Assembly: GCA_024637315.1 (NCBI GenBank)
Contig: JAGXFH010000054.1
Span: 1-40,006, forward strand
From: Brevirhabdus sp.
GTDB lineage: Bacteria > Pseudomonadota > Alphaproteobacteria > Rhodobacterales > Rhodobacteraceae
DNA length: 40,006 bases
Direction: 5' to 3'
The position numbers and the translations under genes were made by a program. The notes below the pieces were generated by a model. That model did not search any database, was not told where the DNA came from, and saw nothing but the letters and a program-made list of their open reading frames with translations. Below, piece after piece: positions 17,198 to 26,152 of this stretch. Each line of letters begins with the position of its first letter. The first letter of the stretch is position 1.

Positions 17198-17961
17198 CGC
17201 GCGCGAGCAGCGAACGGGTGCTGGCGATCCTCGACCTCTTCTCGGAGGACCGTCTCGAATGGTCCTCGCAAGACATGATGGACGTCCTCGGCTATGCGCG
17301 CCCGACCCTCTATCGCTACCTGAAGGTCCTCAAGGATACAGGCTTCATCGCCCCCATGCAGGGCGGCGGCTTCGGACTTGGCCCCCGCTTCGTCGAGATG
17401 GACTTTCTGGCGCGGAAATCCGATCCGCTGGTGGCCCACGGTCAGCCGCATCTGGAGGCGCTGGCAGGCCAGTTCCCGGGCACCGCGTTTCTGGCGCGGT
17501 GGTATGGGGAACGGATCCTGTGTGTCGCGTCCGTCAGCCGGGATGCACGCGCGCGGACGTCCTACCCACGGGGCCGCCCGATGCCGCTGCTGAACGGCGC
17601 CGCCGCCAAGGCGATCCTCGCCTACCTTCCACGCCGACGCCAACGGCAACTCGCCGAGCAGGCCGGTGACCAGTCCGGGACCGATCTGCTGGACGCGTTC
17701 CGCACCATCCGCCGGGACGGGCTGGCTACCGCCCATGGCGAGGTGACAACCGGGATCGTCGGCACGGCCGCGCCGATCTTCGATTCCAGCGCCAATCCCA
17801 TCGCTTCGCTGTGTGTCAGCATGGAGGAGGCCGCCTATCAAGCGACCGACAGCACTCTGCTGGCCGATGCCATTCGAACCGCCACTCGCGTCCTGAGCAT
17901 GGATCTGGCCGGACCCGACCCACGAAAAACCTACCTGATTTCCGCCGGAGGAGCCCCATGA
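17194..17961 (+). CDS. IclR family transcriptional regulator
   Basis: The 255-residue product has a winged helix-turn-helix at residues 5-60 (SERVLAILDLFSEDRLEWSS, then YARPTLYRYLKVLKDTGFI). The IclR effector domain follows, including NGAAAKAILAYLP and a C-terminal strand with PIASLCVSM. IclR regulators act as repressors or activators of aromatic and acid catabolism. Being inside the operon between permease and enzymes, it probably senses the transported compound or a product. Inverted repeats at 14205-14233 are the obvious target. Both ends overlap neighbours (ATGA). Confidence 0.93.
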   Translation: MTRASSERVLAILDLFSEDRLEWSSQDMMDVLGYARPTLYRYLKVLKDTGFIAPMQGGGFGLGPRFVEMDFLARKSDPLVAHGQPHLEALAGQFPGTAFLARWYGERILCVASVSRDARARTSYPRGRPMPLLNGAAAKAILAYLPRRRQRQLAEQAGDQSGTDLLDAFRTIRRDGLATAHGEVTTGIVGTAAPIFDSSANPIASLCVSMEEAAYQATDSTLLADAIRTATRVLSMDLAGPDPRKTYLISAGGAP

Positions 17962-18974
17962 AAAAGATCGACGTCTTCAACCACATCTGGCCCAAGCCCT
18001 TCCACGATGCATTGATCGACCATCTGGGGACCACGACCGACATCACGCGGCGGTCGGAGGCGGTGCCGATGATGACAAATCTCGACCGCCGGTTCGAGGT
18101 GATGGACATGTTCGGTCCGGATTATTGCCAGATCCTCTCCATCGCGTCCCCGCCCTACGAGAAATACGCCGATCCCGCCAAATCGCTGGAACTTGCCACC
18201 ATCGCTTCCGACAGCATGGCGGAGTTGTGCCGGAAATATCCCGACCGTTTCCCCGGCTTCATCGGCACCGCCGTGATGTCCAACCCCGATGCCATGGTCG
18301 AGGATGCGCAACGCAACATCGAAGACCTCGGCGCCTGCGGCATGCAGATATTCACCAACGTGTCCGGCAAGCCCCTGGACCGGCCCGAGTTCGAAGATTT
18401 CTTCGCCTACATGCACTCCACGGGAAAAGCGATCTGGATGCACCCGGCGCGGGGCGCGAATTTCACCGATTACCTGGACGAGGAGCAGTCGGAATACGAG
18501 ATCTGGTGGACCCTGGGCTGGCCCTACGAGACCTCCGCCGCCATGGCGCGGCTGGTGTTCTCGGGCCATTTCGACCGCTATCCCGGCCTCAAGGTCATCA
18601 CGCATCATGCGGGCGGGATGATCCCCTATTTCGAGGGCCGCGTCGGTCCCGGCTGGGATCAGATGGGGGCCCGCACGACCGACCGGGATCTGGGTGCGGT
18701 GCTGCGTGCCCTGAAGCGCCCGCATCTGGAGTATTTCAAGGAATTCTGCGCGGATACGGCCACGTTTGGCTCCTCTAAGGCCATCGAACACGCGATGGAT
18801 TTCTTCTCCGAAGACCGCATCCTCTTTGCCTCGGACGCGCCTTTCGATCCGGAGAAAGGTCCCATGTACATCCGCGAAACCATCCGCATCATCGAGGAGC
18901 TGGAGATCACCGACGCCCAGCGACAGAAGATCTTCCAGGACAACGCGGTGAAGTTGCTGGGGCTCTCGCTCTGA
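17958..18974 (+). CDS. ACMSD-type amidohydrolase with altered HxH motif
   Basis: The 338-residue product belongs to the amidohydrolase-2 (ACMSD/LigW-like) group, which performs nonoxidative decarboxylations or hydrolyses of aromatic or ring-cleaved acids at a metal centre. Visible ligands are His in IWMHPARG, His in KVITHHAGGMIPYFEGRVG and Asp in FASDAPFDP. The N-terminal HxH is changed: IDVFNHIWP has Phe7 where the first His is expected and keeps only His9. I recall F-N-H versions in related proteins, so it may be a subfamily trait. Sequence suggests decarboxylase or hydrolase, not which. It overlaps the regulator gene by four bases. Confidence 0.85.
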   Translation: MKKIDVFNHIWPKPFHDALIDHLGTTTDITRRSEAVPMMTNLDRRFEVMDMFGPDYCQILSIASPPYEKYADPAKSLELATIASDSMAELCRKYPDRFPGFIGTAVMSNPDAMVEDAQRNIEDLGACGMQIFTNVSGKPLDRPEFEDFFAYMHSTGKAIWMHPARGANFTDYLDEEQSEYEIWWTLGWPYETSAAMARLVFSGHFDRYPGLKVITHHAGGMIPYFEGRVGPGWDQMGARTTDRDLGAVLRALKRPHLEYFKEFCADTATFGSSKAIEHAMDFFSEDRILFASDAPFDPEKGPMYIRETIRIIEELEITDAQRQKIFQDNAVKLLGLSL

Positions 18975-18975
18975 C

Positions 18976-20424
18976 ATGACTCATCTTGCAAGACACTACA
19001 TCGCAGGCCAATGGCGCAACGATGGCGGGGCGCAGGCGACCAGCGTGAACCCGGCCGATGGCACCATCGTCGGCCACTACGTCCGGGGCTCCACCGATCT
19101 GGTTATCGAAGCCGCCGCCGCCGCCCGCACGGCCTTCTTCGCAAGCCCATGGGCCGCCTCCCCCCGATTGCGTGCGCAGGCCATGTTCGAGATCGCCGAC
19201 CGGCTGGAGGCCGCCAAAGACGAGATCGCGGCGCTGATCGTGGCCGAAAACGGGAAGCTGCGCGCCGAAGCCATGGGCGAGACAATGGCTGGCGTGTCCG
19301 AGATGCGCTATTATGCCGGCCTTGCTCGGTCCGTACGCGGGACGATGCAGGAAATCGCACCCGGCGCGCTCTCGCTCTTCGCGCGCGAAGCGGCCGGCGT
19401 GGCGGGCATCATCGTGCCGTGGAACGCGCCGGTAACCCTCTTGGTCCGCTCGCTGGCCCCGGCACTTGCCGCCGGCTGCACGACCGTCATCAAGCCCGCA
19501 GCGCAGACACCGCTGGTCCATGCGCGGATCATGCAATGCATTGCCGACGCCCCGTCGCTGCCCCCGGGCGTCATCAACTCGGTCAACGAGAACGGCATCG
19601 AGGTCGGACAGGCCATGGTCGCCTCCCCCGATATCGACGTGATCTCCTTCACCGGATCGAGTGCCACGGGACGCAAGATCATGGAGGGTGCCTCTAAGAC
19701 GCTGAAACGCGTCGGGTTGGAGTTGGGCGGGAAGGCCCCGGCGGTGATCTTCGCCGATGCCGATCTGGACAAGGCCACGAAGGAGTTGACCCACGGATCG
19801 CTGAACATGGCGGGCCAGATCTGCGTCGCCGCCGCCCGTTTTCTTGTACATGAAAGCGTGGCGCAGGCCTTTGAGGAGAAGATCACCGCCGCCTACCGCG
19901 CCGTGCGCGTCGGGCCAGGCGCCGATCCGGCCAGCCAGATGGGATCGCTCATCGACATGCCCAATCAGGCGCGCCTGCTGCGGATCATCGAACAGGCCGG
20001 CGACGAAGGGCAGATGGTGCTGAAGGGAGGACCGCTGGGCGGTCCATTGAACAGCGGCGCATTCCTGACGCCCACTCTTTTCCGCATCGAAAACCTGCAA
20101 TCCAGCCTGGTCCAAGACGAACTCTTCGGCCCGATCGTCTCCATCGAGACCTTTGCGGATGAGGCCGAGGCCGTCGCAAAGGCCAACGCCACCGTCTTCG
20201 GCCTTGCCGCCTCGGTCTTCACCGCCGATGTGGCCCGCGCGATGCGCGTCAGCCGCGCGATCCGGGCCGGAACCGTCTGGATCAACAGCCATCTGCGCCT
20301 GTTCGCAGAGGCAGAAACCGGCGGCTTCGGGCAATCGGGCATGGGTCGGCTGCACGGGGTCGAGGGCTTGGCCGATTTTCTTGAGACCAAGCACGTCTAT
20401 TTCGAATCCGGCACCATCGGTTAG
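18976..20424 (+). CDS. NAD(P)-dependent aldehyde dehydrogenase
   Basis: The 482-residue product has the complete aldehyde dehydrogenase layout: VPWNAP with the oxyanion Asn150, FTGSSATGRKI for cofactor binding, the general base Glu249 in LELGGKAP and the nucleophile Cys283 in GQICVAA. The length is typical and it oxidises an aldehyde to the acid in the cytosol. Aromatic aldehyde dehydrogenases such as vanillin or syringaldehyde enzymes are plausible relatives, given the demethylase nearby, but the substrate is not readable. It begins one base after the amidohydrolase stop. Confidence 0.94.
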   Translation: MTHLARHYIAGQWRNDGGAQATSVNPADGTIVGHYVRGSTDLVIEAAAAARTAFFASPWAASPRLRAQAMFEIADRLEAAKDEIAALIVAENGKLRAEAMGETMAGVSEMRYYAGLARSVRGTMQEIAPGALSLFAREAAGVAGIIVPWNAPVTLLVRSLAPALAAGCTTVIKPAAQTPLVHARIMQCIADAPSLPPGVINSVNENGIEVGQAMVASPDIDVISFTGSSATGRKIMEGASKTLKRVGLELGGKAPAVIFADADLDKATKELTHGSLNMAGQICVAAARFLVHESVAQAFEEKITAAYRAVRVGPGADPASQMGSLIDMPNQARLLRIIEQAGDEGQMVLKGGPLGGPLNSGAFLTPTLFRIENLQSSLVQDELFGPIVSIETFADEAEAVAKANATVFGLAASVFTADVARAMRVSRAIRAGTVWINSHLRLFAEAETGGFGQSGMGRLHGVEGLADFLETKHVYFESGTIG

Positions 20425-20433
20425 GAGTTCCCA

Positions 20434-22002
20434 ATGTCCTTCACCCACGACGTCATCATCGTCGGCGGCGGACCGGTCGGCATGGGTCTCGCCATCGACC
20501 TCGGCCAGCGCGGCCATTCCGTCGCGGTGATCGAACGCCATGCGCAGCCGCAGCTTGTGCCAAAGGGTCAGAACATGACCCAACGCACGGTCGAGCATTT
20601 CGATGCGTGGGGCTGCGAGCCGGCCCTGCGAGAGGCGCGCCTACAATCGCGCGATGTCGCGAATGGCGGGCGCATGACATATCGCACACTGCTGAGCGAT
20701 TATGCCTATGACTGGCTGCCGCGCGAGAACGTGCAACCTTACTATGGGCAACGGGTAGAGCGGATGCCGCAATACCGGACAGAGGCGGTGCTGCGCGCGC
20801 GCGCGGCGAAGGTCACCGCCATCGACATCCATTACGGACTGTCCTTCGACAGCCTCCATCAGGACGCGGAGGGGGTGACTGTCGCCGCCTCGGGCGACGG
20901 CGGAACACGGCAGTTTCGCGCCCGGTTCGCCGTGGGCTGTGACGGGAGCCGATCCGGCACGCGGACGGCCGCAGGGATCACCCAGTCGGTCGATGAACAC
21001 GATCAGAAGATGGTTCTGTTGGTGTTCCGCTCATCCGAACTGAACGACCTGCTTGCGCAGCACCACCCCGCCAGGTCGTTCTACAACGCGCTCACCCCCG
21101 AGTTGAAGGGCTATTGGCGCTTTCTCGGTCGCGTCGATGCCGAGACGGAATGGTTCCACCATTCCCCCGTTCCGACGGACACCACGAAAGACAACTTCGA
21201 TTTCAAGGCGCTGCTATACGAAACCGTGGGCAAGCCCTTCGATCTGGAACTGGGTTTTGTCGGGTTCTGGGACCTTCGCTTTTCAATGGCGGATCACTAC
21301 CGCGCCGGACGCGTGATGATCGCGGGCGATGCCTGCCACAGCCATCCGCCCTATGGGGGTTACGGGATCAATACCGGCTTCGAGGATGCGCGAAATCTGG
21401 GCTGGAAGCTGGGCGCAGCACTCGATGGCTGGGGCGGGCCGGCATTGCTGGACAGCTACGATGCCGAGCGGCGGCCTGTCTTCGCCTCGCTTTCGCGCGA
21501 TTTCATCGGGAATTTCATCGAGGAAGATCGAAAATTTCTCGCGACCTACCGCCCGGAAAAGGACGAGAAGGAATTCTCTGCCAAGTGGAATGCCCGCAAT
21601 GAGGGTGACAACGAGGTTCTTGCCTACGAGCCGAATTACGAAGGCTCACCGGTCGTGGATGGCCCCGGCACCCCCAGTGCAAGGGGCGATCACAGGTTCG
21701 AGGCGCGCGCAGGACACCACCTTGCGCCGCGTGGGCTGTCTGACGGACGCACCACCTATCAGGCTTTGGGCACCGGTTTCACGCTGTTCGATTTCACGCA
21801 GGAGGACGCAGGCGCGGGCTTTGCTGACGCGGCCCAAGTCGCGGGTATCCCCCTGACAATCGTGACCGACGACCTAGCCGATGAGCGGCGAGACTATGGC
21901 ACACCGCTGATCCTCGTGCGCCCGGATGGATATGTCGCCTGGGTCGGCCGCGATGGCGACGCGACCCGGATCCTCGCCTCCGCCACGGGTCGCGCGGCGT
22001 GA
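20434..22002 (+). CDS. FAD-dependent aromatic monooxygenase (MhpA/TfdB type)
   Basis: The 522-residue product is a class A flavoprotein hydroxylase. It has the dinucleotide site VGGGPVGMGLAIDLGQRG (residues 10-27), the DG motif in VGCDGSRSGTR (about 168-178) and the GD motif in MIAGDACHSHPPYGGYG (about 295-311). A thioredoxin-like C-terminal domain makes it the 500-600 residue MhpA/PheA type. These hydroxylate phenolic rings at the expense of NAD(P)H. It sits between aldehyde dehydrogenase and SDR genes and probably adds the hydroxyl that prepares the ring for cleavage. Confidence 0.92.
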   Translation: MSFTHDVIIVGGGPVGMGLAIDLGQRGHSVAVIERHAQPQLVPKGQNMTQRTVEHFDAWGCEPALREARLQSRDVANGGRMTYRTLLSDYAYDWLPRENVQPYYGQRVERMPQYRTEAVLRARAAKVTAIDIHYGLSFDSLHQDAEGVTVAASGDGGTRQFRARFAVGCDGSRSGTRTAAGITQSVDEHDQKMVLLVFRSSELNDLLAQHHPARSFYNALTPELKGYWRFLGRVDAETEWFHHSPVPTDTTKDNFDFKALLYETVGKPFDLELGFVGFWDLRFSMADHYRAGRVMIAGDACHSHPPYGGYGINTGFEDARNLGWKLGAALDGWGGPALLDSYDAERRPVFASLSRDFIGNFIEEDRKFLATYRPEKDEKEFSAKWNARNEGDNEVLAYEPNYEGSPVVDGPGTPSARGDHRFEARAGHHLAPRGLSDGRTTYQALGTGFTLFDFTQEDAGAGFADAAQVAGIPLTIVTDDLADERRDYGTPLILVRPDGYVAWVGRDGDATRILASATGRAA

Positions 22003-22742
22003 CCGGCAGGCTTGATGGCAAGGTCTGCATCGTCACTGGCGGTGCCGTCAGTCTCGGGCTCGACTTCAGCCTCGCCCTTCTGGCCGAGGGCGCGCAGGTG
22101 CTGGCCGTCGACATCGCGGACGGGGCGCAGATATCCGCTGCCGGGGCTGAATTCGTGCAGGAGGACATCACTGCCGATGGCGCCGCGACACGCATCGCCA
22201 GGCACTGCATCGCGCGCTTCGGGCGGATCGATGCGATCGTAAACAATGCCGCTGTCTTCTCGACCCTCCCGGTCGCCCGATATGACGAGATCTCCGACGA
22301 CCTCTGGGACCGTGTCCTTCAGGTGAACATCACCGGCACCTATCGGATGATCCGCGCGGTCGCCCCCCACATGGAAGCGCAACGCAGCGGCAAGATCGTC
22401 AACATCACGTCCGGCACCGTCTACAAGGGCATGCCGGGAATGCTGCATTACATCACCTCCAAGGGCGCGGTGCAGGCAATGACCCGCGCCCTGTCCCGTG
22501 AACTGGGGGCCGCCAACGTCTGCGTGAACAACCTCGCTCCAGGGCTGACCCTCAGCGAGAGCATTCTGGGCAATGAAGCGCATGTCAGCGCCACGCGCGA
22601 CCGGGTGATCGCCTCGCGGGCGATCCAACGTGATGGCCATCCCAGGGACCTGTTGGGCGCGCTGGTGTTCCTGTGCTCTGACGAAAGTGATTTCGTAACC
22701 GGTCAGACAATCGCCGTGGATGGAGGCTCCATCAACACCTGA
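21999..22742 (+). CDS. Short-chain dehydrogenase/reductase
   Basis: The 247-residue product is a classical SDR. It has the Rossmann start VTGGAVSLG, NNAA at 82-85, the catalytic Ser138, Tyr151 and Lys155 (ITSGT, HYITSKG) and the C-terminal GQTIAVDGGS. The coenzyme loop reads TGGAVSLG, so Ser occupies the middle glycine position of the common TGxxxGxG. The start is GTG overlapping the stop of the monooxygenase gene. It oxidises an alcohol or dihydrodiol, or reduces a keto group; the substrate is unknown. It ends the seven-gene run. Confidence 0.92.
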   Translation: MTGRLDGKVCIVTGGAVSLGLDFSLALLAEGAQVLAVDIADGAQISAAGAEFVQEDITADGAATRIARHCIARFGRIDAIVNNAAVFSTLPVARYDEISDDLWDRVLQVNITGTYRMIRAVAPHMEAQRSGKIVNITSGTVYKGMPGMLHYITSKGAVQAMTRALSRELGAANVCVNNLAPGLTLSESILGNEAHVSATRDRVIASRAIQRDGHPRDLLGALVFLCSDESDFVTGQTIAVDGGSINT

Positions 22743-22767
22743 GGAATGCTCGGTGAAAACCCTTGAT

Positions 22768-22777
22768 CTGTATACAG
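22768..22777. promoter_or_regulatory. Upstream operator-like palindrome CTGTATACAG
   Basis: CTGTATACAG is a perfect palindrome, flanked by A and T that extend the symmetry. It shares the TGTATACA core with a second palindrome centred 73 bp downstream, about seven helical turns away. Both lie upstream of the GntR gene. It is likely one of two regulator sites. Confidence 0.55.
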
Positions 22778-22839
22778 TTTATCCGTTATCTTCGCGATTA
22801 TTCCTTCCCGGGCGCAATATTTGGGAGATTCGCGCTTAG

Positions 22840-22851
22840 ATTGTATACAAT
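22840..22851. promoter_or_regulatory. GntR-proximal operator-like palindrome ATTGTATACAAT
   Basis: This is a 12-bp perfect palindrome located 27 bases before the GntR start. The TTGTATACAA core resembles operators of FCD-type GntR regulators, so autoregulation of the gntR-demethylase-TRAP operon is likely. The sequence is seen; binding is inferred. Confidence 0.6.
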
Positions 22852-22878
22852 TCGGGAGGTCGGGAGGAGACGGCCACC

Positions 22879-23610
22879 ATGGCCAGGGAAGGCAACAGTC
22901 AGGCTGACCGCGCACTTGGCGCGCTGAGGACGTTGATCCTGAGCGGTGCGTTCGAGCGCGGCGAAAAGCTTTCGGAGATCGCCTTGTCGGATCGCCTCGG
23001 CATTTCCCGCACCCCCCTGCGCGAAGCGATGATGCACCTGCATCAGGAAGGCTTGCTGAGCCGCGAAGACAGCGGGTCCGCCCGCGTTTCCAGCTATACG
23101 ATGCGCGACATCAGCGATGCGATCGAAGTGCGCGGCACCCTTGAAGGACTGGCCGCGCGCCTGGCTGCCGAACGCGGCGTGGCCGCCGAGGATCACGCGG
23201 TGGCCCTTGGCATTCTGGACGCCCTCGATCTGGCGATGGACGCGGCCTCCGGAGTCGATTTCCGCGCCTATGTTAAAAACAACACGTCGTTTCACGACTG
23301 GATCGCCCAGGCTGCAGGCTCGCCCATCGTGACCCGCGAGATTGCGCGCGCAAATCGCCTGCCTCTTGCAGGTCCGAGCGCCTTCCTGACCGGACAGGAG
23401 GGACAGAGCCCCTTCCTGCGGTCGCTCATCATCGCGCAGGACCAGCATCGCACCATCCTAGACGCCATCATGACCGGTGAAGGCGGCCGCGCCGAGGCGC
23501 TCGCCCGCGAACACGCCCGCCTTGCGCGACGCAACCTGCAACAGGTGATCGACCGAAAGAACACGGATATCAGCGCAATCCCGGGATTGTCGCTCATATC
23601 CCCCAATTGA
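22879..23610 (+). CDS. GntR family regulator (FCD subfamily)
   Basis: The 243-residue product has the N-terminal winged helix-turn-helix (ALRTLILSGAFERGEKLSEI, then SDRLGISRTPLREAMMHLHQ at about 35-55) and an all-helical FCD effector domain. That domain has VRGTLEGLAARLAAERG, then an F-H-D-W segment and a late QHRTILDAI with histidines typical of metal and carboxylate sensing. It probably represses the demethylase and TRAP genes until a carboxylic effector binds. GGGAGGAGACGG precedes the ATG. Two palindromes stand just upstream. Confidence 0.92.
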   Translation: MAREGNSQADRALGALRTLILSGAFERGEKLSEIALSDRLGISRTPLREAMMHLHQEGLLSREDSGSARVSSYTMRDISDAIEVRGTLEGLAARLAAERGVAAEDHAVALGILDALDLAMDAASGVDFRAYVKNNTSFHDWIAQAAGSPIVTREIARANRLPLAGPSAFLTGQEGQSPFLRSLIIAQDQHRTILDAIMTGEGGRAEALAREHARLARRNLQQVIDRKNTDISAIPGLSLISPN

Positions 23611-23636
23611 TCCAAGAGAAGAAGGAGAATGCCAAG

Positions 23637-25043
23637 ATGCAAAACCTCACAACAGTCATGAAGGACCACAAGAACCCGGTGGAGATGCTGCGCAATTCGC
23701 AGATCGGCATGTATGTCTATCCGGTCGTGACGCCCGAATTCTCCAACTGGCGGGTCGAGCAGGAAGCCTGGCGCCATAGCGCGGTGCTGTTCGATCAGTC
23801 GCACCACATGGACGAGCTGATCGTCGAAGGCCCGCAGGCCGAAGCGTTCCTGAGCCATTATGGCATCAACAATTTCGCCAATTTCGACCTCAACCGGGCC
23901 AAGCACTTTGTCCCGGTGACACCTGCGGGCCATGTGATCGGCGACCACATCATCTTCCGCGAGCGCGACGACAAGTTCATCCTCGTCGGTCGCGCGCCGG
24001 TGTCGAACTGGATGCAATTCTGCGCCGCGACCGGCAACTGGAACGTGCGCCTCAAGCACGATCCGCGCTCGACCTCGCGCCCGGAGGGTGAGCGCGTGTT
24101 GCGCACCCATTACCGCTACCAGATCCAGGGTCCCGATGCGCCGAAGATCTTCGAGAAGATGAATGGCGGCCCGGTGCCGGACATCAAGTTCTTCCATGTC
24201 GACTGGGTCAATGTCGGCTCCAAGCGCGTGCGGGCCTTGCGCCACGGCATGTCCGGCGCGCCAGGGCTGGAGATCTGGGGCCCCTACGAGGACAAGGCCT
24301 ATGTCCTGTCGACGATTCTTCAGGCGGCCAAGGATGCGGGCGTAGAGCTGACCCGCTGTGGCAGCCGCGCGTATTCTACCAACACGCTCGAGTCGGGGTG
24401 GATCCCCTCGCCGCTGCCCGGCATCTACACCGGTGACGGCATGATGGCCGACTATCGCGACTGGCTTTCATCCGAAAGCTACGAGGCGGCGGGCGCGATT
24501 GGCGGCAGCTACGTCTCGGACAATATCGAGGATTACTACGTCAACCCGTTCGAGCTGGGGTACGGCTTCTATATTGGCTGGAAGAAGGACGATTTCATCG
24601 GCAAGGACGCGCTCGCCAAGCTCAAGGACGCGCCCACCAACCGCAAGAAGGTCACCTTCGAATGGAACCGCGAGGATGTGCTGAAGGTCATCGCCTCGGC
24701 CTTCGAGGAAGGCTTGCCCTACAAGTGGATCGACTTCCCGCAGCCCAATTATGCCTCGTCCTCCGCCGACATGATCATGTCCGGCGACAAGATGGTGGGC
24801 ATGTCCATGTTCAACGGCTACAGCTATAACGAACGCTCGGTTCTGTCGCTTGGCGTGGTGGAGCAATCGGTAAACGAGGGAGACATCCTGACCCTGCGAT
24901 GGGGCGAGTCCGACGAGACCGCCAAGACGTCCGCCGAAAAGCATCGCCAGGCCGAAATCCGTGTGCGCGTGGCGGCAACGCCTTACGCAAAGGAGGCGCG
25001 CGAAAACTACGCCGACAGCTGGCGCTCGAAGTCAGCGGTCTGA
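23637..25043 (+). CDS. LigM/DesA-like THF-dependent aromatic O-demethylase
   Basis: The 468-residue product resembles the GcvT-type O-demethylases LigM and DesA, which move the methyl of vanillate, 3-O-methylgallate or syringate to tetrahydrofolate. Matches I recognise are MYVYPVVTPEFSNW near the start, ALRHGMSGAPGLEIWGPYE, and GSRAYSTNTLESGWIPSPLP (residues 242-261). Tyr246 lies near the tyrosine reported important in LigM, if my alignment from memory is right. DmdA (DMSP demethylase) is a more distant alternative. AGAAGGAGA at 23619-23627 sets the start. No metF, ligH or folate-recycling gene is visible near it. A TRAP operon follows. Confidence 0.83.
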   Translation: MQNLTTVMKDHKNPVEMLRNSQIGMYVYPVVTPEFSNWRVEQEAWRHSAVLFDQSHHMDELIVEGPQAEAFLSHYGINNFANFDLNRAKHFVPVTPAGHVIGDHIIFRERDDKFILVGRAPVSNWMQFCAATGNWNVRLKHDPRSTSRPEGERVLRTHYRYQIQGPDAPKIFEKMNGGPVPDIKFFHVDWVNVGSKRVRALRHGMSGAPGLEIWGPYEDKAYVLSTILQAAKDAGVELTRCGSRAYSTNTLESGWIPSPLPGIYTGDGMMADYRDWLSSESYEAAGAIGGSYVSDNIEDYYVNPFELGYGFYIGWKKDDFIGKDALAKLKDAPTNRKKVTFEWNREDVLKVIASAFEEGLPYKWIDFPQPNYASSSADMIMSGDKMVGMSMFNGYSYNERSVLSLGVVEQSVNEGDILTLRWGESDETAKTSAEKHRQAEIRVRVAATPYAKEARENYADSWRSKSAV

Positions 25044-25086
25044 TACCAACGAGACCGATCCGAAACAGGATAGGCACACAACCTGG

Positions 25087-25115
25087 CCGAGGCGTCTGAC
25101 ATCAGCACGCCTCGG
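25087..25115 (+). promoter_or_regulatory. Strong hairpin between demethylase and dctP
   Basis: CCGAGGCGT (25087-25095) pairs perfectly with ACGCCTCGG (25107-25115). Inside, CTGA and TCAG could extend the stem with one bulged C. There is no T tract after it. It lies 44 bases after the demethylase stop and about 50 bases before dctP. It may stabilise mRNA or uncouple expression of the transporter. The role is inferred. Confidence 0.5.
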
Positions 25116-25167
25116 ACAACCGGCACCGGGGCCGCCATCCCGGCAATGTTTCTAAGGGAGGAAACCC

Positions 25168-26145
25168 ATGTACTTCAAACCAGTTCTCGCCGGGCTTGCC
25201 CTGGCGTTGTCCACCACCGCCGTTCACGCGCTGGAATTGAAATTCGCGAATTTCACCCCGCCGTTCCACACCATCAACGCCTCGGTGATCGAGCGTCTGG
25301 GTGCCGAATTGTCTGCCGCCACCGATGGCGACCTGACCGTGCGCGGCTACCATGGTGGCGAGCTTGGCGCCGGCCCGGCAGAGCAATATGTGCGCGCACT
25401 GCAGAACGTGGCCGAAATCAGCTGGGGTCTGCCCGGCTATACCTCGTCGCAGTTCGAGCAGACGATGATTGCGGAACTTCCCGGCGTCTTTCCCGTCGAT
25501 CAGCCCGGATATGAAGGGCTTTGGGCTGCCTATGACGAGCACCTCGCGCAGGAGTTTCCCGGAACGGTCCCGCTGGCGCTCTGGACGTCCGAGCCGAACA
25601 TCCTGATTATGCGCGACGTGGAAGTTCGCAGCCCCGCCGATCTGGTCGGCCTCGACATTCGCGTAGCCGGCGCAACCGCGGCCGACGTTGCCTCGGCGCT
25701 CGGCGCGACACCGCAGCAGATGCCGATCAGCCAGGTCTACCAGGCGCTGGATACCGGGCAGATCGACGGTGTGATCACCGGCGCGTCGACGCTGACGGAC
25801 TTCCGTCTCGATGAGGTGGCGGACTCGTTCTCCCTCGGCGCTCCCCTAGGCCGGAACACCTTCTTCGTCGTGATGAACCAAGAGGTCTATGACGGCCTCT
25901 CGGACGAACAGCGCGCGGCGATGGACGCCTCCATCGGTATCCCGCTGTCGCAATCTGCCGAGGAGGCGTGGATCGCCGCCGGGGAAGCCGCTATCGAAAT
26001 CGCGCGCGCAGATGCGTCCAACGTCGTCATCGACCTGAACGAAGAGGAAATAGCCGCCTTTGCGGAGGCGGTGGCCGGAGTGACGCAAGCCTATGTCGAC
26101 AATGTCGGCGGATCCGAGACCCTTGCGGCGATGAGCGGCGACTGA
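25168..26145 (+). CDS. TRAP transporter substrate-binding protein (DctP family)
   Basis: The 325-residue product begins with a signal peptide of about 22 residues (ALALSTTAVHA then LELKFANFTPPFHTIN). The mature protein has DctP-family features: LELKFANF at the N-terminus, GELGAGPAEQYVRAL, the ligand-arginine region LVGLDIRVAGATAADVASALG, and MPISQVYQALDTGQIDGVIT. It binds a carboxylate in the periplasm for the DctQM permease. AAGGGAGGAAAC is its ribosome site. The dctQ gene starts 7 bases downstream. Its position directly behind the demethylase suggests an aromatic or related acid as ligand. Confidence 0.92.
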   Translation: MYFKPVLAGLALALSTTAVHALELKFANFTPPFHTINASVIERLGAELSAATDGDLTVRGYHGGELGAGPAEQYVRALQNVAEISWGLPGYTSSQFEQTMIAELPGVFPVDQPGYEGLWAAYDEHLAQEFPGTVPLALWTSEPNILIMRDVEVRSPADLVGLDIRVAGATAADVASALGATPQQMPISQVYQALDTGQIDGVITGASTLTDFRLDEVADSFSLGAPLGRNTFFVVMNQEVYDGLSDEQRAAMDASIGIPLSQSAEEAWIAAGEAAIEIARADASNVVIDLNEEEIAAFAEAVAGVTQAYVDNVGGSETLAAMSGD

Positions 26146-26152
26146 TCCGCCG

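Noticed and set aside
23637-25043. DMSP demethylase DmdA
   Set aside because: The SRAYSTNTLESGW region and total length fit LigM/DesA better; DmdA is about 370 residues.
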